48,082 bases of DNA from Woeseiaceae bacterium. GTDB taxonomy: Bacteria > Pseudomonadota > Gammaproteobacteria > Steroidobacterales > Woeseiaceae. The stretch spans positions 3,145 to 51,226 of the forward strand of contig JAHEFE010000019.1 of NCBI GenBank assembly GCA_024640365.1, given 5' to 3'. How positions within the stretch are numbered: the stretch's first letter is position 1; the number at the start of each line of letters is the position of its first letter. Shown in pieces: positions 7,466-16,754 of this stretch. The notes under the pieces were generated by a model. The model searched no databases and had not been told where the DNA came from. It worked only from the letters and a program-made list of their open reading frames with translations. The position numbers were made by a program, and so were the translations under genes.

Positions 7466-9198
7466 AGGTCGGGCCCCAGCGTAATGTGCAAGCGCATTTG
7501 CCGACTTGGATCATTCAGCGGATGTGCGATATCGATTCGAATAGGACCCACCGGCGAATACCAGCGCAGCCCAAGCCCAACGCCAGTGGCCAGCGAAAAA
7601 TCACTGTTATCAAACGCACTACCGGTATCCACAAAACCCGCAACAGACCATTTCTGAGCGATCAGGTGGTCGTACTCCAGGCTGGCTGTAGCCAGGTGGC
7701 TACCACCAATAACATTGCCGAGGCTGTCTTTTGGGCCCAGGGTTTCGTAGCCGTAGCCGCGCACGCTGCTGTCACCGCCCGTAAAGTAACGTACCGAGGC
7801 CGGCAATTCGTTAAAGCTTTCCTTAAGTGTCGTGCCTGCGCTGAACCTTGCCAAAAACCGCCCCTTCTTACCGGCCGGGAAGATTATTTTTGCGGAGCTG
7901 GTTACTTGTAGAAAACTCGTATCCGACGCCAGTATCTGACTGGCCCCCCGGATATCAAGATTAAGGCTCCTGCCGCGGAGCACCCGGCCAATGATTCGAC
8001 CCTCAGTGTTGTTCCACGTAATCCCCGGTATGATCAGGCGACTGATCGAGTCTTGTAGTCCAACGCGGTATTTTTCAGCAGCCGCCGTGATATAGCGTGT
8101 TTCCAGCCAGTTTGCCGCAAAGCTGTGTACATGCCGAATACCAATGTTGAATTTATCCAGGTCACTGGTATCTGTCTGTTCACGCTGGAAGCCACCGAAT
8201 AATGTTATCCACTCTGATCGCGGATTGCGGCGCGGCCAGCGATAAGACGATGAAAGCTCTTGATTGACATCAGAAACAAACAGCCGCGCCTCAAGTTGAT
8301 GGCCCTTCATGTTGCGGCGAACATCCATGTAGCTGAGCTTTCCCTGCGGGCCGGTATTCGAACTGAAGCCAACGCCGGCACTGTATTGCTTGCGTGATGC
8401 GGGAAGTAAGGACACCGTGACCGGGACCTCTCCCGGGGTCGTTTCATCTGGTTCGGCACGGATAGACACTGAGCTAAAATAGTTGCTGCCACTTAAGGCT
8501 TCATACAGATCATTGATAGCGCTCGCGTCGTACCAAGCTCCCTGCTTTATGTCGTTGTAGCCTTGCAGCAACGAGTCGGTCAGAATGCCGCTCGAAAAGG
8601 TGGTCGGGCCGAAGCGATAGCGATCACCACCGGTGATTTGCAGGTTCACGTCGGCGGCTTTAGCTGGTACGTCGACAATGACCTCATTCGCCGTAAGATC
8701 CGCATCGAAATAGCCGCTAGCCAGAGCGCCACCTAATAGCTGTCGCTTATAACTTTCGTAGCGGCCATGATCGAGAATGGCGCCCGCCGACAACATCGGG
8801 GGCTCTACGCGTTTTAAGAACGCCTGGTCCTCACCAATACCCCCTAACAATTCTACATCGACATTTCGTAGCAGAACGGGCTCGCCAACTTCTATTTTAA
8901 AATCCGCATGCCAGCAGCCCTGATCTGGGAAGCTCAGGTTTTTGTCGATTTGCGGTTGATAATAGCCCAGCGCCTCCAGCGACTTGCGTATGTCTTTGTC
9001 TGCGTCTCGAAACAACCGCTCAACTCGCCAGCGGGCAGTTTCGCAGGTGGCGGATGCGAGTGGCGTCAATACTCGGGCATTCAATTCCTGCTGCTGATTG
9101 AGGCCTTCGAACACCACCTCAGCATGTGCTGGCACTACCGCGCCGAAAAACGGCAGCAGCAACCATGGCAGGCGTATTGATGGTGACGATAATGGCAA
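7462..9198 (-). CDS. tamA: Autotransporter assembly factor TamA (Omp85 family)
   Basis: A 578-residue outer-membrane protein with a signal peptide (cut after VVPAHA, about residue 26). It has three POTRA domains, roughly residues 27-260, and a C-terminal 16-strand Omp85 barrel. Near the end are the family motif VRGYGYETLGP and the closing region GLGLRWYSPVGPIRIDIAHPL. TamA is the outer-membrane partner of TamB, and the four-base overlap with tamB confirms the pairing. The gene is divergent from the mscS-like gene, with a 242-base gap. The length is the same as E. coli TamA (577). Confidence 0.95.
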   Translation of the reverse strand: MPLSSPSIRLPWLLLPFFGAVVPAHAEVVFEGLNQQQELNARVLTPLASATCETARWRVERLFRDADKDIRKSLEALGYYQPQIDKNLSFPDQGCWHADFKIEVGEPVLLRNVDVELLGGIGEDQAFLKRVEPPMLSAGAILDHGRYESYKRQLLGGALASGYFDADLTANEVIVDVPAKAADVNLQITGGDRYRFGPTTFSSGILTDSLLQGYNDIKQGAWYDASAINDLYEALSGSNYFSSVSIRAEPDETTPGEVPVTVSLLPASRKQYSAGVGFSSNTGPQGKLSYMDVRRNMKGHQLEARLFVSDVNQELSSSYRWPRRNPRSEWITLFGGFQREQTDTSDLDKFNIGIRHVHSFAANWLETRYITAAAEKYRVGLQDSISRLIIPGITWNNTEGRIIGRVLRGRSLNLDIRGASQILASDTSFLQVTSSAKIIFPAGKKGRFLARFSAGTTLKESFNELPASVRYFTGGDSSVRGYGYETLGPKDSLGNVIGGSHLATASLEYDHLIAQKWSVAGFVDTGSAFDNSDFSLATGVGLGLRWYSPVGPIRIDIAHPLNDPSRQMRLHITLGPDL

Positions 9199-9440
9199 GT
9201 TTGGTTTCCTGTTATGCGACGCTGTTTACTGTCCTGAGCAGTTTCCGAGAATTGTGCAAGTTATCCCGCGAATTTGCGACGCACAGACTTATTGCTGCAG
9301 ACTTCCCATAATACGCGGTTTAACGCCCAATTCGTGCCTTCTTTAGTATATTGGCTTGGCAATTAATTGCTAAATGCTCGACAATCAAACGCGTGCCTTT
9401 GCACGTCAAATTGGAGCTCGCGGCGCGGGAGTAGATCGGC

Positions 9441-10313
9441 ATGGTGACAGATTTCGAAAAATTTTGGCGATACCCGCTAATTGACTTGACTCATGGCGGC
9501 GCCGTCCATGTGAGCCAAATCATTCTGGTGCTCGTCGTTTTGCTTCTCGGCTATATAGCCAGCAAAGTTGCCGAGCGTTTGATCAGCCGACGTCTTGCAA
9601 AAACGGATATGCGTCCAGATGCCGCTCATGTGATTAAGCGGATCATTTATTACTCACTGTTAATACTTGTAGCGATGGCGGCGCTAAGTTTGTTGAACAT
9701 ACCGCTGACCGCATTCGCTTTCGTTTCCGGTGCCATCGCGATTGGTGTCGGTTTTGGCGCCCAGAATATTGTCAATAATTTTATCAGCGGCTGGATACTG
9801 ATGTTGGAGCGGCCCATACGAATCGGAGATTTTGTGGAGGTCGACGGTGCCCAGGGAGTCGTAGAGCAGGTCGGTAATCGTTCAACACGCATACGCCGGA
9901 CGGACGGCGTACACCTGCTGGTTCCGAATAGTCAGTTGCTGCAGGAAAAAGTGGTTAACTGGACGCTGGTCGATAAAGACATACGTAACACTTTCCGGGT
10001 CGGCGTTGCTTATGGCTCACCGCCACGATTGGTGGCGAAGCTAATTCACCAGGCTATTGCAGAGCATGAAAGTTGCATGAAAGATCCGGCGCCTATAGTT
10101 GTGTTCGAAGATTTCGGCGACAACGCGCTGATATTCGATGCGTACTTCTGGGCCCAGGTTTCGGGCGAAAAAGAATTGCGCAGCATCCGTAGCGAAATTC
10201 GCTTCCGAATCAGCGATCTGTTTGATGAAAACAAAATTGTAATTTCGTTTCCACAGCGCGATGTACACCTGGATTCGTTGTCTCCAATAGAAATACGGCT
10301 GATGGACAAATAA
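9441..10313 (+). CDS. Small-conductance mechanosensitive channel (MscS family)
   Basis: A 290-residue inner-membrane protein with three transmembrane segments near residues 22-45, 72-95 and 97-125. The last is the pore-lining Gly/Ala-rich TM3, seen as FAFVSGAIAIGVGFGAQNIV. It is followed directly by the MscS beta domain (NNFISGWILMLERPIRIGDFVEV, read in parts) and the C-terminal alpha/beta domain. Family members open under membrane tension and release solutes on osmotic downshock. GGGAG at 9427-9431 is a good ribosome binding site. A transporter gene follows after 21 bases, probably in the same operon. It is closer to the short MscS-like/KefA C-terminal type than to the giant MscK. Confidence 0.92.
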   Translation: MVTDFEKFWRYPLIDLTHGGAVHVSQIILVLVVLLLGYIASKVAERLISRRLAKTDMRPDAAHVIKRIIYYSLLILVAMAALSLLNIPLTAFAFVSGAIAIGVGFGAQNIVNNFISGWILMLERPIRIGDFVEVDGAQGVVEQVGNRSTRIRRTDGVHLLVPNSQLLQEKVVNWTLVDKDIRNTFRVGVAYGSPPRLVAKLIHQAIAEHESCMKDPAPIVVFEDFGDNALIFDAYFWAQVSGEKELRSIRSEIRFRISDLFDENKIVISFPQRDVHLDSLSPIEIRLMDK

Positions 10314-10334
10314 CCGACAACAAGGCCATAGCTG

Positions 10335-11303
10335 ATGAAGATAGAAACCAATGCGTTCGACTATGTTTGCGAATTCGATGGTGCGGGTGGTGGCAAAGTT
10401 ATCTCGCGCCCGGATGCGGCGGCATCAGGCGCTCTGACCTGGGTTGATATCGGCAAGGATGACGAGGCGGCAAAAAAGTGGGTGCGCGGCGACATTGGCA
10501 TCGACAAGCACGTCATAGCGTCTTTGTGTGCGGGTGAAACACGCCCACGCAGCTCCAATATTGGCGACGGAATCATCGTTGTGTTGCGTGGCGTAAACAT
10601 GAATCCGGGTGCAGACGCAGACGACATGGTGGCGGTTCGCATCTGGATCAGTCCAACAATGATCATTACTTCGCACAGGCGCCGTGTTTTATCCATTATC
10701 GATATTCGCGAAGCGCTCGCCAGCGGCACTGGCCCGAAGACAGCCGGTGAATTCCTGATCATGCTCATAGATCGGTTGTCGACTCGTATTGGTACCGTGG
10801 TGGCGAAAATCGAGGACGCACTGGAAGAAGTAGAAGAGAACCTGGCGGTCGAAAAGCTCCAGGATCTGCGCGGCAAACTGGCTGAGTATCGCCGCCAGGT
10901 CGCGTCACTACGCCGCTTTCTCGGCCCACAACGGGATGCGCTTGATCGTATTTGCAGGCAACCGGCACCCTTGATTTCAGACGCTGAGTACCTTCGACTG
11001 CGCGAGCAGGCGGATCATTTTACGCGCTATCACGAAGACCTCGAATTGGCCCGTGAACAAGCGATGGTCACGCAAGAGGAGCTCATGAACCGCGTCGTGG
11101 AAGAACAGAACAGCCGCATGTACTTGTTGTCGGTGATTGCGTCGATATTTTTGCCGCTTACTTTTGTAACAGGATTGCTTGGCATGAATGTTGGGGGGTT
11201 GCCTGGGCTGGATGATAAGAGCGCTTTCGCAATCTCTGTAATAACTATGGGCGTGCTTGGAGTGCTTTTGGTCGCGTTCTTCAAATGGAGGAAGTGGATC
11301 TGA
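10335..11303 (+). CDS. zntB: CorA-family divalent metal transporter, ZntB type
   Basis: A 322-residue protein with a large cytoplasmic N-terminal domain, a long helix (roughly residues 150-250, AKIEDALEEVEENL and following) and two C-terminal transmembrane helices. The signature at the end of TM1 is GMN, in TGLLGMNVGGLPG. The GG(L/I)PG continuation is the ZntB mark rather than that of CorA Mg2+ channels (GMNF/YGMNF). ZntB moves Zn2+ across the inner membrane as a pentamer, and recent work favours proton-coupled uptake. It lies 21 bases after the MscS-like gene and ends 7 bases before the convergent HD-domain gene. Confidence 0.87.
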   Translation: MKIETNAFDYVCEFDGAGGGKVISRPDAAASGALTWVDIGKDDEAAKKWVRGDIGIDKHVIASLCAGETRPRSSNIGDGIIVVLRGVNMNPGADADDMVAVRIWISPTMIITSHRRRVLSIIDIREALASGTGPKTAGEFLIMLIDRLSTRIGTVVAKIEDALEEVEENLAVEKLQDLRGKLAEYRRQVASLRRFLGPQRDALDRICRQPAPLISDAEYLRLREQADHFTRYHEDLELAREQAMVTQEELMNRVVEEQNSRMYLLSVIASIFLPLTFVTGLLGMNVGGLPGLDDKSAFAISVITMGVLGVLLVAFFKWRKWI

Positions 11304-11310
11304 TCAGGTC

Positions 11311-12423
11311 CTAACCGCCGACCACGGCCGTTGATAGCTCGCCTTTCATTTCGAACATTCCCGACAGCGCGTCTAACTGGCTTTGCACCATTTTGGATAC
11401 CATCTCGCGAGTACCCTTAACGCTTATGCATTCTGGCTGGCGACGCAATAATGCCCAGTCACCTGATTGGTTGAGACGCTGTAAATAACGCATATTGTTT
11501 TTGATGGCGACCAGGTAGGGGTTGCCACCGTCAAACAGAACCTCAAGGTAGCGATAGGATCTTCCGAACTGTCTTTCCAACCGGCCCTTGGTTACGTGTT
11601 CAAAAAAGTCTGGTGTCTGCTTCAGAAGGTCGACCCCTGATTTGTATCGAATCATGTAATGGCCAGGCGTTGCATTTTCGATGGCGATCCCGCCTAGTAC
11701 GAATTCGCTGTATAAATAATCGCGGCACTTTTCCAGGTAGCAACGATCCGCCATTTGGGCGATAAGGTCAGCGGTACCTAACAGGTGACCGCAAACGGTG
11801 TCACGTGGATCATCAAGCTCAATTTCATTGAGATCTACTTCATAACCGGTGTAATGCACGATGATGCTGCTAATGGCGACATCTTTGGACAAGCCAATTG
11901 TTGGCAAATAGCGGCGTAAAAAATCGGCGCTGCGCGATACATGATAAAGAGTTAATTCCGCACCGTTGTTGTAGCCTCGGTCACGCTCCTTGTGGCGGAT
12001 GTAACCGGAGTCGTGAAACAGCGAGGTGATAATTGCCATCTGCGCGCGCTCACCACCAATGCGCTCACTGGCCTCGGCGCTACGTTCGTAACCGACCACC
12101 AGGCGAGCGAGCGCCAGCGTCATATCCAGTGTGTGCTGCATGTCGTGGTAGGTTGTATCGCAGCCAATGTAATCCGGTAGGCGCCCAGTGAACAGGCGTT
12201 CAAAATCGTAGAAAGCAAGCCATACTTTATCGAACGAAAAACTCGGCCACGTATCTGCAAACAGGTCGTGCACAGCAGACCGCACTGCGACAGGATTACT
12301 TACCTGTACAGTATTTGTAACGTCATAGTCACTTCGGCGATCCTGTTGCATATTGTTATTCTTATGTGCCAGTTGCCGATCCGCAATTCGAGACGGATCC
12401 TGTCGATCATCGTTATTGATCAT
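11311..12423 (-). CDS. HD-domain phosphohydrolase-like protein
   Basis: A 370-residue cytoplasmic protein with the metal-binding motifs of the HD superfamily: HDMQHTLDM around residue 88-96 and the central HD in SLFHDSGYIRH around residue 135-145. Later come IIVHYTGYEVD and LLGTADLIAQM, which provide the further His and Asp ligands. Together these look like a cyclic-nucleotide phosphodiesterase or PDEase-like fold. There is no receiver, GAF or GGDEF partner domain, and no HD-GYP signature. The substrate is therefore open. The first 35 residues are polar and poorly conserved-looking, so the true start could be the ATG at 12354 instead of 12423. Confidence 0.75.
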   Translation of the reverse strand: MINNDDRQDPSRIADRQLAHKNNNMQQDRRSDYDVTNTVQVSNPVAVRSAVHDLFADTWPSFSFDKVWLAFYDFERLFTGRLPDYIGCDTTYHDMQHTLDMTLALARLVVGYERSAEASERIGGERAQMAIITSLFHDSGYIRHKERDRGYNNGAELTLYHVSRSADFLRRYLPTIGLSKDVAISSIIVHYTGYEVDLNEIELDDPRDTVCGHLLGTADLIAQMADRCYLEKCRDYLYSEFVLGGIAIENATPGHYMIRYKSGVDLLKQTPDFFEHVTKGRLERQFGRSYRYLEVLFDGGNPYLVAIKNNMRYLQRLNQSGDWALLRRQPECISVKGTREMVSKMVQSQLDALSGMFEMKGELSTAVVGG

Positions 12424-12528
12424 CTTCCCCGCCAGTCATAACGATTTGAAATCCAGATGAAATGTATTGACGGAAAACCATCATACACTCCGAGGTTTAG
12501 GCCAAAAAGCAGCAATTTAGACAATATG

Positions 12529-13299
12529 TTAAATAGAAAATTCCGCAATTACCGGCGTGTGATCTGAAGGACGGTCCCAGGCACGGGGCTCTTTGTCGAT
12601 ATAACTGGCTTTACAGGCCTTGCTCAACAGCTCGCTGGCCAGAATCAGATCGATGCGCAGACCCGCGTTGCGTCGAAAACCCGCCGCCCGATAATCCCAC
12701 CAGCTGAAGCTCTTTTCGGGTTGTTCAAATTGCCGAAATACATCGGACAGTCCGAGGTCGAGCAATTCCTGCAGCGCGGCACGTTCTTTCGGACTACAGA
12801 GAACATCATTAACCCACTTCGCAGGATCATAAACGTCCTCGTCTTGAGGGGCGATGTTGAAGTCGCCAAGCACGGCCAGACGGGGGTATTTTTTTAACTC
12901 CGCCGCGAGAAACTTGCGCAGGGATACGAGCCAGTTCAGTTTGTAGATATATTTATCGGAATCGAGGCTTTGCCCATTGGGAATATACAGGTTGATGATG
13001 CGAACTCCGTCAATCGTGCACGCAAGGACCCGTCGTTGCGGGTCGTCGAAATTCGGCATGTCGGTTACCACTTCCGAGATTTCCTCCCGACTAAGGACCG
13101 CGACTCCGTTATAGGTCTTTTGGCCACTGGCGACCGAGTGGTAGCCAGCTTCGCTAAAAGCCTCTTGCGGGAACGCCTCGGTTGTCTGTTTGATTTCCTG
13201 CAATACCAGGACATCTGTTTCATGTGCTGCAAGCCACTCCAGGACATGCGGCAGCCGGACATTCAAAGAATTTACGTTCCAGGTAGCAATTTTCATCAT
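12529..13299 (-). CDS. xthA: Exodeoxyribonuclease III
   Basis: A 256-residue member of the exonuclease/endonuclease/phosphatase fold. It shows the ordered catalytic motifs of ExoIII: IATWNVNSL (Asn), VLQEIKQT (metal-binding Glu34 region), GDFNIAPQDEDV (Asp/Asn), the WWDYRAAGFRRNAGLRIDLIL block, and the final SDHTPV with the catalytic Asp-His. The enzyme removes 3' blocking groups and cuts abasic sites during base-excision repair. The length is typical (268 in E. coli). Its ATG overlaps the prlC stop by one base (TGATG), so the two genes are translationally coupled. Confidence 0.95.
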   Translation of the reverse strand: MMKIATWNVNSLNVRLPHVLEWLAAHETDVLVLQEIKQTTEAFPQEAFSEAGYHSVASGQKTYNGVAVLSREEISEVVTDMPNFDDPQRRVLACTIDGVRIINLYIPNGQSLDSDKYIYKLNWLVSLRKFLAAELKKYPRLAVLGDFNIAPQDEDVYDPAKWVNDVLCSPKERAALQELLDLGLSDVFRQFEQPEKSFSWWDYRAAGFRRNAGLRIDLILASELLSKACKASYIDKEPRAWDRPSDHTPVIAEFSI

Positions 13300-15314
13300 C
13301 AGGAAGTGATCCCGCTTTGCTTGAGAAGCGCATCCAGCGTGGGCCTGCGGCCACGAAATGCGACATAGGCAGTCATAATATCGCGACTTCCCCCGATCTC
13401 CAGTATTTCCTGGCGGAAGCGCCTCGCGGTCGCAGAATTGAAGATGCCTTCCTCTTCAAACGCCGAGAATGCGTCAGCGGCTAATACCTCCGCCCATTTG
13501 TAGCTGTAATATCCAGCCGCATAACCTCCAGCGAAAATATGCGAAAAGCTGTGCGGCAAACGATTGTAGGCCGGATGGGAGACCACCGCGGTTTCTTTCC
13601 TGACTTCGTCGAGTAGTTTCAGTACGTTTGTTTTGCCGGGTGCGAATTCTGCATGCAGCCGAAAATCGAACAACGCCAATTCCAGTTGTCTTACCATCGC
13701 AAGGCCCGCCCCGAGGGTACGACTTTTTTCCAGTCGATCGAACAGTTCGCGAGGCAAGCTCTCACCGGTTTTGTAATGACCTGATGTTCTTTCCAGCACG
13801 TCATAACACCAGGCGAAGTTCTCAAGGAACTGGCTGGGTAATTCAACGGCATCCCATGGAACGCCATTAATTCCAGCAATGCTCGGGTAGTCGACCCGCG
13901 TAAGCAGGTGATGCAGCATGTGACCGAATTCGTGGAACAACGTCACTACTTCATCATGAGTTAATAAAGACGGGCTGCTCTCACTGGGTGGGGAAAAATT
14001 GCACACCAGATAGCCGATGGGTAGTTCGGTCTTGCCCCCAAAGCTCTTGCGAATAACGCACTCATCAACCCACGCTCCGCTGCGCTTGCCGCTACGCGCA
14101 TACAGGTCGATATAGAACCCGCCGATAGTCTCGCCCTTCTCGTTACGTACGATCAGGTAGTCGACTGACTCATGCCAGCTGCCATTGCAGATTGATTTCT
14201 CGAGGCTGATATTGAAAAGCTGTCCCGCGAGCTCGAATAGACCCTGCATGACTTTGTGGGCTGGAAAATACTGCCGCAGCGCCTCATCTGATACGGCGTA
14301 CTTCTGTTCTTTCAGCTTTTCGAGGTAGAAAGTGATGTCCCAGGGTTGTAGCGGCTGCCCAGCCAGCGCCTCGATCTCGGCGAGGTCAGCTACAGCTGCT
14401 GCTTTCGAGCGTTCTGCAAGTTCACGCAGAAAATCGAGTACTTCCGGAACCGTTCCGGCCATCTTGGTGGCGATGGAGTACTCAGCATAGTTATTGAAAC
14501 CCACCAGCTCGGAAACTTCCTGCCGCAAAGTGAGTATGCGTTCAATATTCGCGGAGTTATCCCACTGTGGATTGTCTGCCTGATCCGACGCACGTGTCGC
14601 CCAGGCGCGATAAAAAGATTCGCGCAGCTTGCGATCTTGTGCATGGGTCATAACGGCGTGATAGTTCGGGTAGTCGAGCGTTAAACGCCAGCCTTCAAGG
14701 TTTGCTTCTCGCGCTTGAGTTGCTGCGCGAGCGACGGCTTGTTCGGGCAGGCCTTTCAGTTGGGCCTCATCGACAATGTGGAGCTGCCAGTTGTCGCTGG
14801 CATCCTGTAGTTGCTGGTCGAAGTTTGCCTGGGTTGTCGCGAGCTCCTGCACGGCCTTGCCAAATTGTTGTTTGCGATCTTCAGGTAAAGCAACGCCTGC
14901 CAGCCGAAAATCACGCAGCGCCTGTTCGACCAGACTACGCTGCGCCTCAGTGCTGCCCTCGCCGAGGGATGCCGCAATGCGCGCGAATGCATCGTGCAGA
15001 TTTTTGTTTTGCGCCACCTCCGTGCCGAATGCGCTCAACACAGGAAGCGCTTCATTGTAGGCGTCGCGCCAACCACTATCGCTCGTAACCGACTGCAGGT
15101 GGCTTACGGGAGACCACACACGGGTGAGAAAGTGATTCATGTCCTCAAGCGGGACGACGAGACCGTCGAAGCTGGCATTAGCTTCGTCAGCAAGCAGCTT
15201 TTCAAGTTGTTCTCGTTGCTCAGCAATAATCCCCGAGATCGCCGGAATGACGTCGCGGGGTTGTATTTCTGCGAAACGAGGTAATGATGTGGTATCGAGT
15301 AATGGGTTTGACAT
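13299..15314 (-). CDS. prlC: Oligopeptidase A (M3 zinc metallopeptidase)
   Basis: An M3-family peptidase with the zinc motif HEFGHMLHH at residues 461-469 (His461, Glu462, His465) and the downstream third-ligand region ELPSQFLENFAW. It cleaves short cytoplasmic peptides, including signal-peptide fragments. The open frame extends to a TTG at 15329, but the ATG at 15314 gives the usual N-terminus MSNPLLDTTSLPRF and 671 residues, close to E. coli PrlC (680). I therefore choose 15314. It is followed by xthA with a one-base overlap and is divergent from gor. Confidence 0.95.
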   Translation of the reverse strand: MSNPLLDTTSLPRFAEIQPRDVIPAISGIIAEQREQLEKLLADEANASFDGLVVPLEDMNHFLTRVWSPVSHLQSVTSDSGWRDAYNEALPVLSAFGTEVAQNKNLHDAFARIAASLGEGSTEAQRSLVEQALRDFRLAGVALPEDRKQQFGKAVQELATTQANFDQQLQDASDNWQLHIVDEAQLKGLPEQAVARAATQAREANLEGWRLTLDYPNYHAVMTHAQDRKLRESFYRAWATRASDQADNPQWDNSANIERILTLRQEVSELVGFNNYAEYSIATKMAGTVPEVLDFLRELAERSKAAAVADLAEIEALAGQPLQPWDITFYLEKLKEQKYAVSDEALRQYFPAHKVMQGLFELAGQLFNISLEKSICNGSWHESVDYLIVRNEKGETIGGFYIDLYARSGKRSGAWVDECVIRKSFGGKTELPIGYLVCNFSPPSESSPSLLTHDEVVTLFHEFGHMLHHLLTRVDYPSIAGINGVPWDAVELPSQFLENFAWCYDVLERTSGHYKTGESLPRELFDRLEKSRTLGAGLAMVRQLELALFDFRLHAEFAPGKTNVLKLLDEVRKETAVVSHPAYNRLPHSFSHIFAGGYAAGYYSYKWAEVLAADAFSAFEEEGIFNSATARRFRQEILEIGGSRDIMTAYVAFRGRRPTLDALLKQSGITS

Positions 15315-15407
15315 AGCATTCGCGGGCAATTAATGAAGCGCAGGATGGTATCACAGCGCGGCCTTTTCTCCGTCGAATGAGGCCTGCCGATAGACGAGGA
15401 AGAATTC

Positions 15408-16754
15408 TTGACTGAGCAATTTGATTTGATAGTGATTGGCGGTGGCAGTGGTGGTCTGGCGCATGCGCAACGGGCAGCTGAGTATGGGCTGCGAGTCGCG
15501 GTTGTTGAAAAAGGCCGCCTGGGCGGCACTTGCGTGAATGTGGGTTGCGTTCCCAAGAAAGTCATGTGGTACGCCGCCAGCCACGCAGAACACCTGCAGC
15601 ACATGGCGGACTACGGCTTTACAGTGAGCTGGGAGGACCATGACTGGGCCGGACTCAAACAACGCCGCGATGCTTACGTGGAGCGCCTGAATGGAATATA
15701 CGCACGCAATCTGGACAAGCGTTCGGTACAGCACATACTGGGGCACGCGAGCTTTATAGATGCCGAAAGCATTGCGGTTGAGGGTGTGATCTATCGAGCC
15801 AGGAACTTTTCAATTGCTACCGGCGGCTATCCGCTTGTACCGGACATCCCTGGCGCCGAACATGGTATTACCTCCGACGGATTCTTTGAATTGGAAGACC
15901 GTCCACAGCGTGTTGCGCTGGTTGGTAGCGGTTATATTGCCGTTGAGCTGGCTGGAGTATTTAACGCGCTTGGCAGCGATACAACGGTGATCGTTCGCAA
16001 AGATAAAGTATTACGTGACTTCGATACCATGCTGTCGGCTGAGCTGCAGGCGGCGATGACCAAAAGCGGCATGCAGCTGGTGACGGGTGCGATACCGGCG
16101 AGCTTGCAAAAAAGTAGTGATGGTCTGCGACTGACGACGGTTGACGGTCGCAACATTGGGCCTTTCGACGCGGTTGTATGGGCAATTGGTCGTGGTGCCA
16201 ATACGGACGGACTGAATCTCACTGTAACCGGTCTGGTTACAGATGCGGACGGCTTCATACCCGTGGATGACTACCAGATAACCAACGTGCCGAACATTAC
16301 TGCGATTGGTGATGTGACCGGGCGCGACGCGCTTACCCCGGTTGCGATTGCAGCGGGCAGGCGGCTGGCTGACCGGTTGTATGGCGATAAACCAGGGCGG
16401 CATCTGGAGTATCGATGCATCCCAACGGTGATTTTTACGCACCCGCCTATTGGCACCGTCGGCATGACAGAAAGTGAGGCGCGGGACGCGCATGGCGATG
16501 CCGTTCGTATTTACGAGTCTGACTTTACGGGAATGTATTACGCGTTGGGTGAAAAGAAGCAGCGCAGTTCAATGAAACTGATTGTTGTTGGTGCTGATGA
16601 ACGAATTGTCGGTTGTCACATCATTGGGGAAGGCGCGGACGAAATGTTGCAAGGCTTTGCCGTTGCCATCCGCATGGGCGCCACGAAGAAAGACTTTGAT
16701 GATACGGTCGCGATCCACCCGACCAGCGCAGAGGAGCTGGTTACGTTGCGCTGA
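15408..16754 (+). CDS. gor: Glutathione-disulfide reductase
   Basis: A 448-residue FAD-dependent pyridine nucleotide-disulfide oxidoreductase. It has an FAD-binding GGGSGGLAHA at residues 11-20 and a redox-active disulfide GGTCVNVGCVPKK (Cys42, Cys47). An NADPH-binding GSGYIAVELAG lies near residue 172, GDVTGRDALTPVA binds FAD, and the C-terminal HPTSAEE carries the catalytic His. This reads as glutathione reductase rather than lipoamide or mercuric reductase, because the motif is CVNVGC and there is no extra N-terminal domain. Translation starts at TTG 15408, chosen because GAGGAAG (15397-15403) is properly spaced and MTEQFDLIVIGGG is the expected start. Its 3' end overlaps convergent aroE by 14 bases. 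Confidence 0.93.
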   Translation: MTEQFDLIVIGGGSGGLAHAQRAAEYGLRVAVVEKGRLGGTCVNVGCVPKKVMWYAASHAEHLQHMADYGFTVSWEDHDWAGLKQRRDAYVERLNGIYARNLDKRSVQHILGHASFIDAESIAVEGVIYRARNFSIATGGYPLVPDIPGAEHGITSDGFFELEDRPQRVALVGSGYIAVELAGVFNALGSDTTVIVRKDKVLRDFDTMLSAELQAAMTKSGMQLVTGAIPASLQKSSDGLRLTTVDGRNIGPFDAVVWAIGRGANTDGLNLTVTGLVTDADGFIPVDDYQITNVPNITAIGDVTGRDALTPVAIAAGRRLADRLYGDKPGRHLEYRCIPTVIFTHPPIGTVGMTESEARDAHGDAVRIYESDFTGMYYALGEKKQRSSMKLIVVGADERIVGCHIIGEGADEMLQGFAVAIRMGATKKDFDDTVAIHPTSAEELVTLR

